A stretch of DNA of 20,105 nucleotides, taken from NCBI GenBank assembly GCA_964537965.1, contig CAZIDB010000071.1:1-20105 (forward strand), read 5' to 3'. This document shows positions 8,840 through 16,688 of this stretch, one piece after another (positions within the stretch are counted from its first letter, which is position 1; every line of letters starts with the position of its first letter). The translations under genes were made by a program, and so were the position numbers. The notes beneath the pieces were generated by a model. It had not been told where the DNA came from and searched no databases. It worked only from the letters and a program-made list of their open reading frames with translations. The DNA is from SURF-24 sp964537965 (GTDB lineage Bacteria; Bacteroidota; Ignavibacteria; Ignavibacteriales; SURF-24).

Positions 8840-10159
8840 ATGATTAGGGTAAAACTAAATAGAAGAATTGGTCTTTACTCCCTCTCCCTTTGGGAGAGGG
8901 TTGGGGAGTGGGCTGTATCTCTTTTACTATCTGTTATATTCGTTAGTTGTGGATCTGCCTCTTCCAATAAAGTTGAAATTAATTTCTGGGCTATGGGTGC
9001 AGAGGGTGAACAGGTTCAAAAATTGATTCCTGAATTTGAAAAAAGAAATCCCGGTATAACTGTTAAAGTGCAGATGATTCCATGGACAGCCGCCCAGGAA
9101 AAATTAATCACTGCATATGCAAGTGAAAATACTCCTGATGCATGTCAGCTTGGAAACACCTGGGTTCCGCAATTTGTAGCGCTCAATGCGCTTGAAGATT
9201 TAAATAACTGGTTGCAAAATTCTTCTGTTAAAAAGGAGAGTTATTTTGAGGGGATCTGGAATACTAATGTAATAGATAATAAACCTTACGGGCTTCCATG
9301 GTATGTTGATACAAGAGTAATGTTTTATAGGACTGATGTTTTTCAAAAAGCCGGTTTTAGCAAACCACCGGAAACCTGGGATGAGCTTTATACTTTGTGC
9401 AGGCGAATAAAAGCAAATGTGAAAGGTGAAGACAAGTATGCAATTTATCTTCCTTCCAATGAGTTTGCTCCGTTTGTAATTTTTGGAATGCAGAATGGCT
9501 CTACATTGTTTAAGGATAATGACACTTATGGTGATTTCAGCAATCCAAAATTCAAAGAAGCATTTAACTACCTTATCAAATTCCATAAAGAAGGATTGGC
9601 TCCCGTTGGTATCTCACAGGTTACTAATGTTTACCAGGCGTTAGCCGATGAGTATTTTTCAATTTACATCTCAGGTCCATGGAACATAAATGAATTTAAA
9701 AGATGGATGACGGGAACTCTTACTGATAAATGGATGACCGCAGCATTGCCTGGGCCACATTCTTATCCCGGCGTTTCTCTTGCCGGTGGGTCAAGTCTCG
9801 TGATGTTTAAAGAATCCCAACATAAAGAAGAAGTTTGGAAGTGGTTTGAATATCTCTCTGAACCGGAGACACAAATAAAATTATATCAGTTGCTAAATGA
9901 TTTGCCATCTGTTAAGGAAGCATGGAAGGATACTTCTTTAACCAACAATAAATATATGAAAGCATTTTATGAACAATTCCAGAATGTTGTTGCCACACCA
10001 AAGATTACCGAGTGGGAGCAGATCGCTTTTTCCAAAATTCAGCAGTATGCCGAAATTGCTTCTCGCGGTGCAATGACAGTTGATGAGGCACTTAAGGCTC
10101 TGGATGAAGATGTAAATAAAATTCTTGAAAAGAGAAGATGGCTTTTAACAAGGAAATAA
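8840..10159 (+). CDS. ABC sugar transporter solute-binding lipoprotein (CUT1, family 1)
   Basis: A 439-residue extracellular solute-binding protein of family 1. It captures an oligosaccharide in the periplasm and hands it to the two permeases encoded next. It shows INFWAMGAEGEQVQKLIPEFEKRNPGI (the usual first strand and helix), YGLPWYVDTRVMFYRTDVFQKAG, PETWDEL and the late ISGPWNINEFKRW segment. A lipobox-like FVSC puts the lipidated cysteine at C37, so it should be anchored in a membrane facing the periplasm. The signal region is unusual: residues about 13-24 (SLSLWERVGEW) are encoded by a palindromic repeat at 8877-8909. There is no in-frame ATG between 8840 and the cysteine, so the repeat must be translated if this start is used. 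The gap from the previous gene is 4 bases, and no good ribosome binding site is visible. Confidence 0.92.
   Translation: MIRVKLNRRIGLYSLSLWERVGEWAVSLLLSVIFVSCGSASSNKVEINFWAMGAEGEQVQKLIPEFEKRNPGITVKVQMIPWTAAQEKLITAYASENTPDACQLGNTWVPQFVALNALEDLNNWLQNSSVKKESYFEGIWNTNVIDNKPYGLPWYVDTRVMFYRTDVFQKAGFSKPPETWDELYTLCRRIKANVKGEDKYAIYLPSNEFAPFVIFGMQNGSTLFKDNDTYGDFSNPKFKEAFNYLIKFHKEGLAPVGISQVTNVYQALADEYFSIYISGPWNINEFKRWMTGTLTDKWMTAALPGPHSYPGVSLAGGSSLVMFKESQHKEEVWKWFEYLSEPETQIKLYQLLNDLPSVKEAWKDTSLTNNKYMKAFYEQFQNVVATPKITEWEQIAFSKIQQYAEIASRGAMTVDEALKALDEDVNKILEKRRWLLTRK
8877..8913. repeat. REP-like hairpin in the signal-peptide coding region of the solute-binding protein
   Basis: CCCTCTCCC (8880-8888), a TTT loop and GGGAGAGGG (8892-8900) form a perfect 9-bp stem. 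It is followed by TTGGGGAGTGGGC, with ACTCC/GGAGT outer arms at 8877-8881 and 8905-8909. The sequence is GC-rich against an AT-rich background and encodes the SLSLWERVGE peptide, a translation product of short REP-like repeats that occurs in many unrelated bacterial proteins. It is different in sequence from the repeat at 8595-8637. Confidence 0.75.
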
Positions 10160-10186
10160 AAAACCAAGGAATATTCAAAAGGAAAT

Positions 10187-11083
10187 ATGAAGCGCGAAAA
10201 TAAAATACTTGGAATTTATGCTGCATACTTTTTCCTTGCTCCTGCTGTGGGAGCTATCTTTGTTTTCTTTTTTATTCCTGTTATTGCCGCTTTCATAATA
10301 AGCTTTACTGATTTTGACATTTATGCTTTAAGCAGTTTATCAAATACACGCTTCGTTGGGTTTTCAAATTACATTAAACTGTTTGATGACCCGCTCTTCT
10401 GGACAGCACTTAAGAATACTTTCTATTACGTTGTTGGTGCAGGCCCAATATCTGTTATAATATCTTTGCTTGCCGCAATGCTTCTTAATTCAAAGCTGGT
10501 AAAATTGAAAGCTGTTTTCAGAATGTTTTACTTTGTTCCGGTAGTTACAACATTAGTAGCCGTGGCAATAATATGGCGATTCATTTATCATCCTAAATTT
10601 GGATTGTTGAATTACCTGCTCAGTTTTGTTGGAATCAATCCTGTTGACTGGCTTGGAGATCCTAACTGGGCAATGCCGGCAATAATGCTTTTGTCTGTAT
10701 GGAAAAATTTTGGATACAACATGATAATATTCATTGCAGGATTACAAAATATTCCGGATGAACTTTACGAAGCTGCTGTTATAGAAGGTTCAAACGCCTG
10801 GCAGAAATTCAGGAATATAACTCTGCCGCTGCTTACTCCAACCACAATTTTTGTTTGCATTATTACAATGATCGGCTTCTTCCAGTTGTTTGCCGAACCA
10901 TATATTATGACTCAGGGCGGACCGCTGAATAAAACATTAAGTATAGTAGGGTATATGTACCAGGAAGGATTCCGCTGGTGGAATATGGGTTACTCAGCTT
11001 CGTTAGCTTTTGTCCTGTTCATAATCATTTTTGTCGCAACAATTATTCAACTAAGGATTCAGAAAAATATCGCAATCGAATGA
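10187..11083 (+). CDS. CUT1 sugar ABC transporter permease (MalF/UgpA type)
   Basis: A 298-residue inner membrane protein with about six hydrophobic segments: near 10-35 (YFFLAPAVGAIFVFFFIPVIAAFII), about 75-100, 110-130, 160-180, 210-235 and 265-292. The EAA loop that touches the transporter ATPase is present as LYEAAVIEGSNAWQKF followed by ITLPLL. The family forms a heterodimer with a MalG-type partner, encoded next, and moves oligosaccharides delivered by the solute-binding protein. An AAAAGGA stretch lies just before the ATG, 27 bases after the solute-binding gene. Its stop codon overlaps the start of the next permease (ATGA), as is common for subunits made in equal amounts. No ATPase gene is seen in the window, so a shared MsmX-type ATPase encoded elsewhere is likely (inference). 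Confidence 0.95.
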   Translation: MKRENKILGIYAAYFFLAPAVGAIFVFFFIPVIAAFIISFTDFDIYALSSLSNTRFVGFSNYIKLFDDPLFWTALKNTFYYVVGAGPISVIISLLAAMLLNSKLVKLKAVFRMFYFVPVVTTLVAVAIIWRFIYHPKFGLLNYLLSFVGINPVDWLGDPNWAMPAIMLLSVWKNFGYNMIIFIAGLQNIPDELYEAAVIEGSNAWQKFRNITLPLLTPTTIFVCIITMIGFFQLFAEPYIMTQGGPLNKTLSIVGYMYQEGFRWWNMGYSASLAFVLFIIIFVATIIQLRIQKNIAIE

Positions 11084-11895
11084 AGTTAAAAAAAATCATA
11101 TTGTACTTATTTCTGATCATTACAGGATTGATAACCATTGCACCGTTTATCTGGATGCTCTCGGCATCTTTTATGGCAGATGGTCATGCTAATGTCTATC
11201 CTCCGCGTTTCTTTCCTGATGAAATAACTTTAATGCAGTATGAAAATTTATTTTCAAGATTGAACGTAGCAAGAAATCTTTTTAACAGTCTTTTCTTATC
11301 CGTAATTGTTACGTTGATTTCCTTAATTCTTAATTCGATGGCAGGATTCGCTTTTGCGAAATATCATTTTAAAGGGAAGGATAAATTATTCAGCCTGTTG
11401 TTAAGCTCAATGATTATACCTTCGCAGGTAACAATGCTTCCTTTGTTCCTTATGTTGAAATACCTGGGATTCATAAATACTTATATGGCAATTGTAATTC
11501 CGGGTCTTGCAAACATATTCGGAATCTTTTTGATAAGACAATATGCGGTTTCAATTCCAGATAGTTTACTTGAAGCTGCAAGGATGGACGGTGCAACTGA
11601 TTTCCAGATTTACAGAGTAGTAGTGCTTCCATTAATAAAGCCGATACTTGTTACACTTGCCCTTTTTACTTTTATGGGAACATGGAATGATTTCCTTTGG
11701 CCTTTAATAGCTTTAACGGATAACTCAATGTACACGTTGCCGGTTGCTCTTGCAAACTTAATGGGGGAACATACTAAAGATCCTGAGTTAATGATGGCCG
11801 GCTCCGTTGTTACAATTATACCAATCCTGTTGGTTTTTTTAGCGCTTCAGAAATCCTATATAAAAGGAATAATGATGGGAAGTGTGAAAGGATAA
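11080..11895 (+). CDS. CUT1 sugar ABC transporter permease (MalG/UgpE type)
   Basis: A 271-residue inner membrane permease. I place the start at ATG 11080, which overlaps the stop of the first permease in ATGA. The frame is open further upstream to 10978, but the extra 34 residues lie wholly inside the upstream gene and lack membrane character. From 11080 the protein begins MKLKKIILYLFLIITGLITIAPFIWML, the usual first membrane helix of this family. The ABC-ATPase docking EAA motif is LLEAARMDGATDFQIYRVV followed by LPLIKP, and five further hydrophobic segments are visible. TWNDFLWPL near the C-terminal part is a family hallmark. It works as the partner of the preceding permease in import of the oligosaccharide, probably one made by the secreted enzymes of this cluster (inference). 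Confidence 0.95.
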   Translation: MKLKKIILYLFLIITGLITIAPFIWMLSASFMADGHANVYPPRFFPDEITLMQYENLFSRLNVARNLFNSLFLSVIVTLISLILNSMAGFAFAKYHFKGKDKLFSLLLSSMIIPSQVTMLPLFLMLKYLGFINTYMAIVIPGLANIFGIFLIRQYAVSIPDSLLEAARMDGATDFQIYRVVVLPLIKPILVTLALFTFMGTWNDFLWPLIALTDNSMYTLPVALANLMGEHTKDPELMMAGSVVTIIPILLVFLALQKSYIKGIMMGSVKG

Positions 11896-11930
11896 AAATA
11901 GAACAATGAAATAATCTAATAAATAAAAAG

Positions 11931-11937
11931 AAGGAGG
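11931..11937 (+). promoter_or_regulatory. Strong Shine-Dalgarno before the CBM9 gene
   Basis: AAGGAGG lies six bases before the ATG at 11944. It is the best ribosome binding site in the window; the phosphorylase, GH2, helical-barrel and solute-binding genes have none that is clear. It suggests that the CBM9 protein is made at higher level than its neighbours (inference). Confidence 0.7.
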
Positions 11938-11943
11938 AACTAA

Positions 11944-13830
11944 ATGAAACGGTTTATATTACTTGGACTTTTAGTATTAACCATTTGTGCAAATGCACAA
12001 TATAAAACGCGTGAAGATGTTGTCTGGGCACGCTCAACTGCAGGCGAACAAATTACACTCGATGGTGTTCTGAATGAATCTGCCTGGTCAAAGGCTGAAT
12101 CGGTAGAAGTTATTTACGGAGTTCAGGGAACATTGCCTTCAAGCGGCTATCGTTCGGAATTTCAACCCGAAGCAAATACAGATTCAACAAGAGCTACAGT
12201 TAAATATCTTATTGACGGAAACCAGCTTTATCTTGGTTTTATAATTCCTGATAGCTCGGTCGGTGGAACAAAAGACTGGGCAAGATGGGATGCAATATTA
12301 ATGTCTGTTAAAGATAAAGGTTCTTCAACTCGCCCTGCTCCTGCGTCAGAATATTTTTATACATGGTGGCTTGCAGGTGGTAAGGATACTTTAACTCCTT
12401 GGATTGGAAGACCTCCAAGATTTATTGGAAAGTGGGGTGATTGGGATTTTGTTGGCAGAACTGCTGAACAAATTGCTGCATGGGATGCCGTTACAGTAGT
12501 TGATGGTATTTCAAATGATAACCTGCCGGATAAAAGCTGGACGGTTGAAATGAGAATTGATATTAGTGCCCAAGGTTACGATGCAACAAAAACTGAAGGT
12601 GAAGTAATTGCGCTTAATTACAGCATCTGGGATGGTGATAACATTTTCAGTGGTGATGCAAGTAAAATATCCGCTTCACGCACCTGGTGGCAGGCTCCTT
12701 GGGGTAATGCACACGGACCAAACTTCGGAAGAGTCATGACCCGTCCCGATGTTACAATTAATTCCGGCGATTTACCTGTAGTTGAGCCGGATGTGATTAT
12801 TCCTAATGGTACCGGATGGCCTGAACCGGTAGTTGATGGAGATCTGAATGAATCTCAATGGAACGGAGCCTATTCATTTAATATTGCCTGGGATGATTCG
12901 GTATTGCGCGCTTCTTATCCCGGTGTTGGCCCGCTTGCAAGCGGACAATGGCAGCCTGAATTAGTTACCGGCTCAAAACCTCCCGTGCTTGATCCTTCTT
13001 ATGCAACAATTAAAATGTTCTTCCAGGATCAATTTCTTTACATTGGCGCAGACGTAAATGATATGCTTATCCAGGGCTCTGAAACTTATGATGCTGTTGA
13101 CGGTTTAGGAGTGCTTCTTGCTAACCGCAGTGATATAAATGTTGATGAACATTATCCTAATTATAAACTGTTACGAATGAATTTCAGCATTGATGGCTCA
13201 CTTCAGGCGTATGATGCTTTAACTGCTTTAATTGATTCCGGTGCAAATATTGCCACCAGGTTAAAAGGTGCTTCAACTATAAATAATAATACTGATATTG
13301 ATGAAGGTTACTATCTTGAAATGAAACTTGATCTTACAAAGTTCGGGTATCCTGCAGACCTCGGTGATAAAGTATTATTTGCCGGAATGGATTTATACGA
13401 TGGCGATTCATTTGATGATGCAGCCAAGAATTATGGTACAAGAACATGGTGGTTCAGAGAACATGCCGGCGGACCAGCTGCCGCATGGATGGCTTTAGAT
13501 CCTGATAAACTGACAGGTGTTGAAAACAAACAGGCTAATTTAATTCCGAGTACAATTGAACTAAAAGGCAATTATCCAAATCCGTTTAATCCATCTACAA
13601 AAATCAGTTATTCAATTCCTCAGGCTGGAAATGTCACACTTGTTATTTTTAACAGCCTTGGTCAGCAAATAACTAAAGTTGCAATTGGTAATAAAACAGC
13701 CGGTGGATATGAATATAGTTTTAGTGCAAACAATCTTTCTTCAGGAGTTTATTTCTACCAGGTAGTTTTGAAAAGTGTTGACGGAACCTCCTATGAAAGT
13801 AAAGTTGGTAAAATGATTTTGATGAAGTAA
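11944..13830 (+). CDS. Secreted protein with two CBM9-like domains and T9SS sorting domain
   Basis: A 628-residue protein with a signal peptide (about 1-19, ending CANAQ). Two similar beta-sandwich units follow. The first starts near 36 (ITLDGVLNESAWSKAESV) and the second near 294 (PVVDGDLNESQWNGAYSF). Both open with the DGxLNESxW phrase of the CBM9-like/DOMON-type sugar- or heme-binding fold (PF06452 class). Each unit later contains a W-rich segment, ASRTWWQAPWG and GTRTWWFREHAGG. No catalytic domain is visible. The C-terminus (542-628, GNYPNPFNPS to KMILMK) is a T9SS sorting domain, so it should sit on the cell surface. The likely job is binding the polysaccharide or holding its fragments, in place of SusE/F-type proteins (inference). 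It starts 48 bases after the permease behind a strong ribosome binding site, and a palindromic repeat cluster begins directly after its stop. Confidence 0.82.
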   Translation: MKRFILLGLLVLTICANAQYKTREDVVWARSTAGEQITLDGVLNESAWSKAESVEVIYGVQGTLPSSGYRSEFQPEANTDSTRATVKYLIDGNQLYLGFIIPDSSVGGTKDWARWDAILMSVKDKGSSTRPAPASEYFYTWWLAGGKDTLTPWIGRPPRFIGKWGDWDFVGRTAEQIAAWDAVTVVDGISNDNLPDKSWTVEMRIDISAQGYDATKTEGEVIALNYSIWDGDNIFSGDASKISASRTWWQAPWGNAHGPNFGRVMTRPDVTINSGDLPVVEPDVIIPNGTGWPEPVVDGDLNESQWNGAYSFNIAWDDSVLRASYPGVGPLASGQWQPELVTGSKPPVLDPSYATIKMFFQDQFLYIGADVNDMLIQGSETYDAVDGLGVLLANRSDINVDEHYPNYKLLRMNFSIDGSLQAYDALTALIDSGANIATRLKGASTINNNTDIDEGYYLEMKLDLTKFGYPADLGDKVLFAGMDLYDGDSFDDAAKNYGTRTWWFREHAGGPAAAWMALDPDKLTGVENKQANLIPSTIELKGNYPNPFNPSTKISYSIPQAGNVTLVIFNSLGQQITKVAIGNKTAGGYEYSFSANNLSSGVYFYQVVLKSVDGTSYESKVGKMILMK

Positions 13831-13833
13831 AAA

Positions 13834-13881
13834 AACCTTCAAGGTTTGCATGCGGTTTTCACGCTGTAACCCTTGAAGGTT
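13834..13881. repeat. Palindromic repeat unit 1 (ACCTTCAAGGT family)
   Basis: The left arm AACCTTCAAGGTT (13834-13846) pairs with the right arm AACCCTTGAAGGTT (13868-13881) around a 21-base middle that itself holds GCG/CGC. Each arm alone is close to a palindrome. It starts three bases after the CBM9 stop. It could fold in the mRNA, but no run of T follows the stem, so it is not a classical terminator. Confidence 0.8.
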
Positions 13882-13973
13882 CTACATAGCGACTACGAAT
13901 CAGTACCTTCAAGGTTTCTCATGTTAACCGCGTGAGAACCTTGAAGGGTAAGACAGAAGGTTCTACATAGCGA
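13875..13973. repeat. 18-base direct repeat linking the palindromic units
   Basis: GAAGGTTCTACATAGCGA occurs identically at 13875-13892 and 13956-13973, 81 bases apart. Each copy lies between palindromic units and overlaps or replaces the end of the preceding right arm. Together with the palindromes it makes a repeating block of about 80 bases. Confidence 0.8.
13904..13950. repeat. Palindromic repeat unit 2 (ACCTTCAAGGT family)
   Basis: TACCTTCAAGGTTTCTCA on the left pairs with TGAGAACCTTGAAGGGTA on the right, around a short loop GTTAACCGCG-like at 13922-13932. The stem is about 17 pairs with one small irregularity on each side. It shares both arms with unit 3 and the ACCTTCAAGGT core with unit 1. 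Confidence 0.85.
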
Positions 13974-13982
13974 GTAAGAGAG

Positions 13983-14029
13983 TACCTTCAAGGTTTCTCA
14001 TATTAACCACATGAGAATCTTGAAGGATA
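13983..14029. repeat. Palindromic repeat unit 3 (ACCTTCAAGGT family)
   Basis: The left arm TACCTTCAAGGTTTCTCAT is identical to that of unit 2. The right arm ATGAGAATCTTGAAGGATA carries a C-to-T change in the core. The loop ATTAACCAC differs from that of unit 2 by substitutions in which the pairing flank changes too (CATG/CGTG). It ends 18 bases before the receptor start codon. Confidence 0.85.
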
Positions 14030-14047
14030 AATAACAGTAGAGGTAGT

Positions 14048-16687
14048 ATGAAAAATATATTTTACTTTAAAATACTTGTCCTAATGTTGTTGATGTTCGT
14101 GTTAGCCGGGCGGGCTTTTTCTCAGACTTCCGGTAAATTATCGGGCAGAGTGACGGATAACTCCGGTGAAGCGCTGATTGGTGCAAGCATAATTGTGGAA
14201 GGCACTAAGCAGGGTGCAGTTACGGATATTGAAGGATATTATTCAGTTTTAAACCTTCGTGCCGGTACTTACAGTATTTCAGTGCGGTCTGTCGGTTATC
14301 AGACAAAAGTTGTTCAGGATATAAAAATAAACGCTGACCAGACGACTAAAATTGATATTGTCCTTTCAACTGAAGCAATTATAGGTGAACAGGTTACAAT
14401 TGTTGCCCAGCGTCCTATTGTTGAATTTAACCAGACGAGTTCAGTTTCAACTGTTAGCAAAGAAGAATTGGAAAAACTTCCCGTACAGGGACTGAATGAA
14501 ATCGTTAACCTTCAGGCGGGGGTTGTGGATGGACACTTCAGGGGTGGCAGAATTGGAGAAGTTCAATACCAGGTTGATGGAGTAACTGTAAATAATCCTT
14601 ATAACAATGCATCAACTTTGCAGCTTGATCGTTCCGTTCTGCAGGAAGTGCAGGTAATCAGCGGTACATTCGATGCTAAGTATGGTCAGGCAATGTCCGG
14701 TGTAGTAAATGCAGTATTAAAAACCGGCTCAGATAAATTTGAATGGAGCGGTGAATTTTTTGGAGGAGATTATTTTACAACAGATTCAAAACGTTACCCG
14801 GACAATAAAGATTTTAATCCTTTAACAGTACAGAATTATCAGCTTACCCTAAGTGGTCCAACATATATTCCGCAAACAACTTTTTTCATTAGCGGAAGAC
14901 GATACCACAATAACGGCTACCTGTTTGGTTACAGAAGATTTAATCCAACTGACTCCAGTGATTTTGAGAAAAAAAATTATAATCCAACCGGCGACAATCA
15001 AAGAATAGCTATGCTTACAAACAATGAATGGAGCGGTCAGTTTAAAATTACAAACCAGTCATTGGAAAATGTTCAGGTTAGTTACCAGGCGAGCTACCAG
15101 AATATTAAAAGAACATCGTACGACCATAGTTACAGGTTAAATCCTGATGGAATAAGGACGAACTATACAACATCAATTACTCACGGTTTACAGTTTACAC
15201 ATACTTTATCCAATAAGATGTTTTACAAACTTGACGCCCGCCAGAATTATTTTGATTACAAAGATTATAAATATGAAAGCATTTATGATCCGCGCTACCT
15301 TGAAGCAGGCGCACCGCAGGGTGACGCTAATTATGAAGACGGGGCAATTATTCAGGGTGTTGACTTAACAAGATTTAAACAACAGACAAATGCAATTATT
15401 GTTAAAGGAGATTACACCTGGCAGGTGGACAGATCAAATATGATTGAAACCGGTTTGGAATATCAATATGCAAAAATGATTTTTGGACCACCCGGATTTC
15501 TTGTCTCTACTTTTGTTAATGACCAGCAGATTCTTCAACCAAGAGAATCAATTCCTAAAACTCCGGGAGTTCAGACATATTTTCCAAAACAACTTGCAGT
15601 GTATGTGCAGGACAGACTTGAATGGGGTGATCTTGTTGTTCGTGCCGGTCTTCGTTTTGAATACTTTGATGCCAATGCAAAAGTGCCAAGCGATTATCAG
15701 AATCCTGCTAATTCAATAGCAGGCGCACCAACATCTACTCTTGTAGATACAAAAGTAAAACATGCTCTTGCTCCAAGATTGGGATTCAGTTTTCCTTTAA
15801 CAAGTGCAGCATCAATTTATTTTTCTTATGGACATTTTTATCAGATGCCGGGACTTGGTTTGTTGTATGATAATGCCGATTACTCAATTCTAAATGAATT
15901 ACAAGCCGGCGGAATTAGTTATGGTGTAATGGGCAATCCCGATTTGAAACCGGAACAAACAGTTCAATATGAGTGCGGATTGAAACAAGCTTTAACAAAT
16001 TATCTTGGTTTGGAATTATCATTCTTCTATAAAGATATCCGTGATTTGCTTGGTGTTAATTTCCAGAGCACTTATACAGCGGCAGAATATGCAAGGTTTA
16101 CCAATATCGATTTCGGAAGTGCGTACGGATTTACAGTTTCATTATCTCAGCGCGCATTTGGTCCGTTAAGCACTTCTTTGGATTATACATTGCAATTTGC
16201 ACAGGGAAATTCAAGCGACCCGCAGGAGACTGCAAACAGGGCTTCTGCAGGAAAAGATTCTCGTCCGCGAGATATTCCGTTTGGATGGGATCAACGACAT
16301 ACGCTAAATGCTACCGCAATTCTTTTTGAACCTGATGACTATTCAATAAGTGCGATTGTTAAATTCGGAAGCGGGCAGCCGTATACGCCGGAAATAGGTT
16401 TAGGATTCGGTGCCGATCTTGAAACAAACTCCGGAAGGAAAGAAAGTTTTGTTCTTGTTGACCTCCGCGCAGAAAAATTCTTCTCATTAGGTTTTGTGGA
16501 TTTAAGTGTGTTTGCACGTGTGTTCAATTTATTAAATACGCATTACGTAAACGGATTTGTATTCAGCACTACCGGAAGCCCGGATTATTCCGTCAACCCG
16601 GTTTCAGACAGAGTTGCATTGCGCAATCCTTCGCGCTTTCATGAACCACGAAGAATAGAAATCGGAATTTCCTTTAGGAGTAAATGA
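14048..16687 (+). CDS. TonB-dependent outer membrane receptor with carboxypeptidase-regulatory-like domain
   Basis: An 879-residue outer membrane transporter that imports a ligand using TonB energy. The signal peptide covers about 1-26 (LVLMLLMFVLAGRAFSQ). A carboxypeptidase-regulatory-like beta-sandwich is at about 30-112 (GRVTDNSGEALIGASIIVEGTKQGAVTD). The plug is at about 125-230 with LPVQGLNEIVNLQAGVV, YQVDGVTVNNPYN and FDAKYGQAMSGVVNAVLKTG. The rest is a beta-barrel, with a late GLGFGADLETNSGRKESF-like segment and DLSVFARVFNLLNTHYV near the end. The N-terminal domain resembles SusC, but the barrel is shorter than most SusC proteins (about 1,000 residues) and there is no SusD gene after it. 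An AGAGG sits just before the ATG. From its place in the cluster it probably imports oligosaccharides made by the secreted enzymes (inference); the sequence does not show the ligand. Confidence 0.92.
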   Translation: MKNIFYFKILVLMLLMFVLAGRAFSQTSGKLSGRVTDNSGEALIGASIIVEGTKQGAVTDIEGYYSVLNLRAGTYSISVRSVGYQTKVVQDIKINADQTTKIDIVLSTEAIIGEQVTIVAQRPIVEFNQTSSVSTVSKEELEKLPVQGLNEIVNLQAGVVDGHFRGGRIGEVQYQVDGVTVNNPYNNASTLQLDRSVLQEVQVISGTFDAKYGQAMSGVVNAVLKTGSDKFEWSGEFFGGDYFTTDSKRYPDNKDFNPLTVQNYQLTLSGPTYIPQTTFFISGRRYHNNGYLFGYRRFNPTDSSDFEKKNYNPTGDNQRIAMLTNNEWSGQFKITNQSLENVQVSYQASYQNIKRTSYDHSYRLNPDGIRTNYTTSITHGLQFTHTLSNKMFYKLDARQNYFDYKDYKYESIYDPRYLEAGAPQGDANYEDGAIIQGVDLTRFKQQTNAIIVKGDYTWQVDRSNMIETGLEYQYAKMIFGPPGFLVSTFVNDQQILQPRESIPKTPGVQTYFPKQLAVYVQDRLEWGDLVVRAGLRFEYFDANAKVPSDYQNPANSIAGAPTSTLVDTKVKHALAPRLGFSFPLTSAASIYFSYGHFYQMPGLGLLYDNADYSILNELQAGGISYGVMGNPDLKPEQTVQYECGLKQALTNYLGLELSFFYKDIRDLLGVNFQSTYTAAEYARFTNIDFGSAYGFTVSLSQRAFGPLSTSLDYTLQFAQGNSSDPQETANRASAGKDSRPRDIPFGWDQRHTLNATAILFEPDDYSISAIVKFGSGQPYTPEIGLGFGADLETNSGRKESFVLVDLRAEKFFSLGFVDLSVFARVFNLLNTHYVNGFVFSTTGSPDYSVNPVSDRVALRNPSRFHEPRRIEIGISFRSK

Positions 16688-16688
16688 T

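Noticed and set aside
9200..9586. 128-residue open frame on the minus strand
   Set aside because: It is a shadow of the solute-binding protein gene, with no recognisable protein features.
10978..11079. Upstream extension of the second permease
   Set aside because: The extra 34 residues overlap the first permease and lack membrane character; the ATGA overlap at 11080 gives the standard family start.
13834..13881. Rho-independent terminator after the CBM9 gene
   Set aside because: The stem is not followed by a T run, and it belongs to a repeated family. An effect on transcript ends is still possible, so it is listed as a repeat only.
13834..14029. CRISPR array
   Set aside because: The repeats are long palindromes with diverged arms and only three units, and the linkers are themselves repeated rather than unique spacers. 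No cas genes are nearby.
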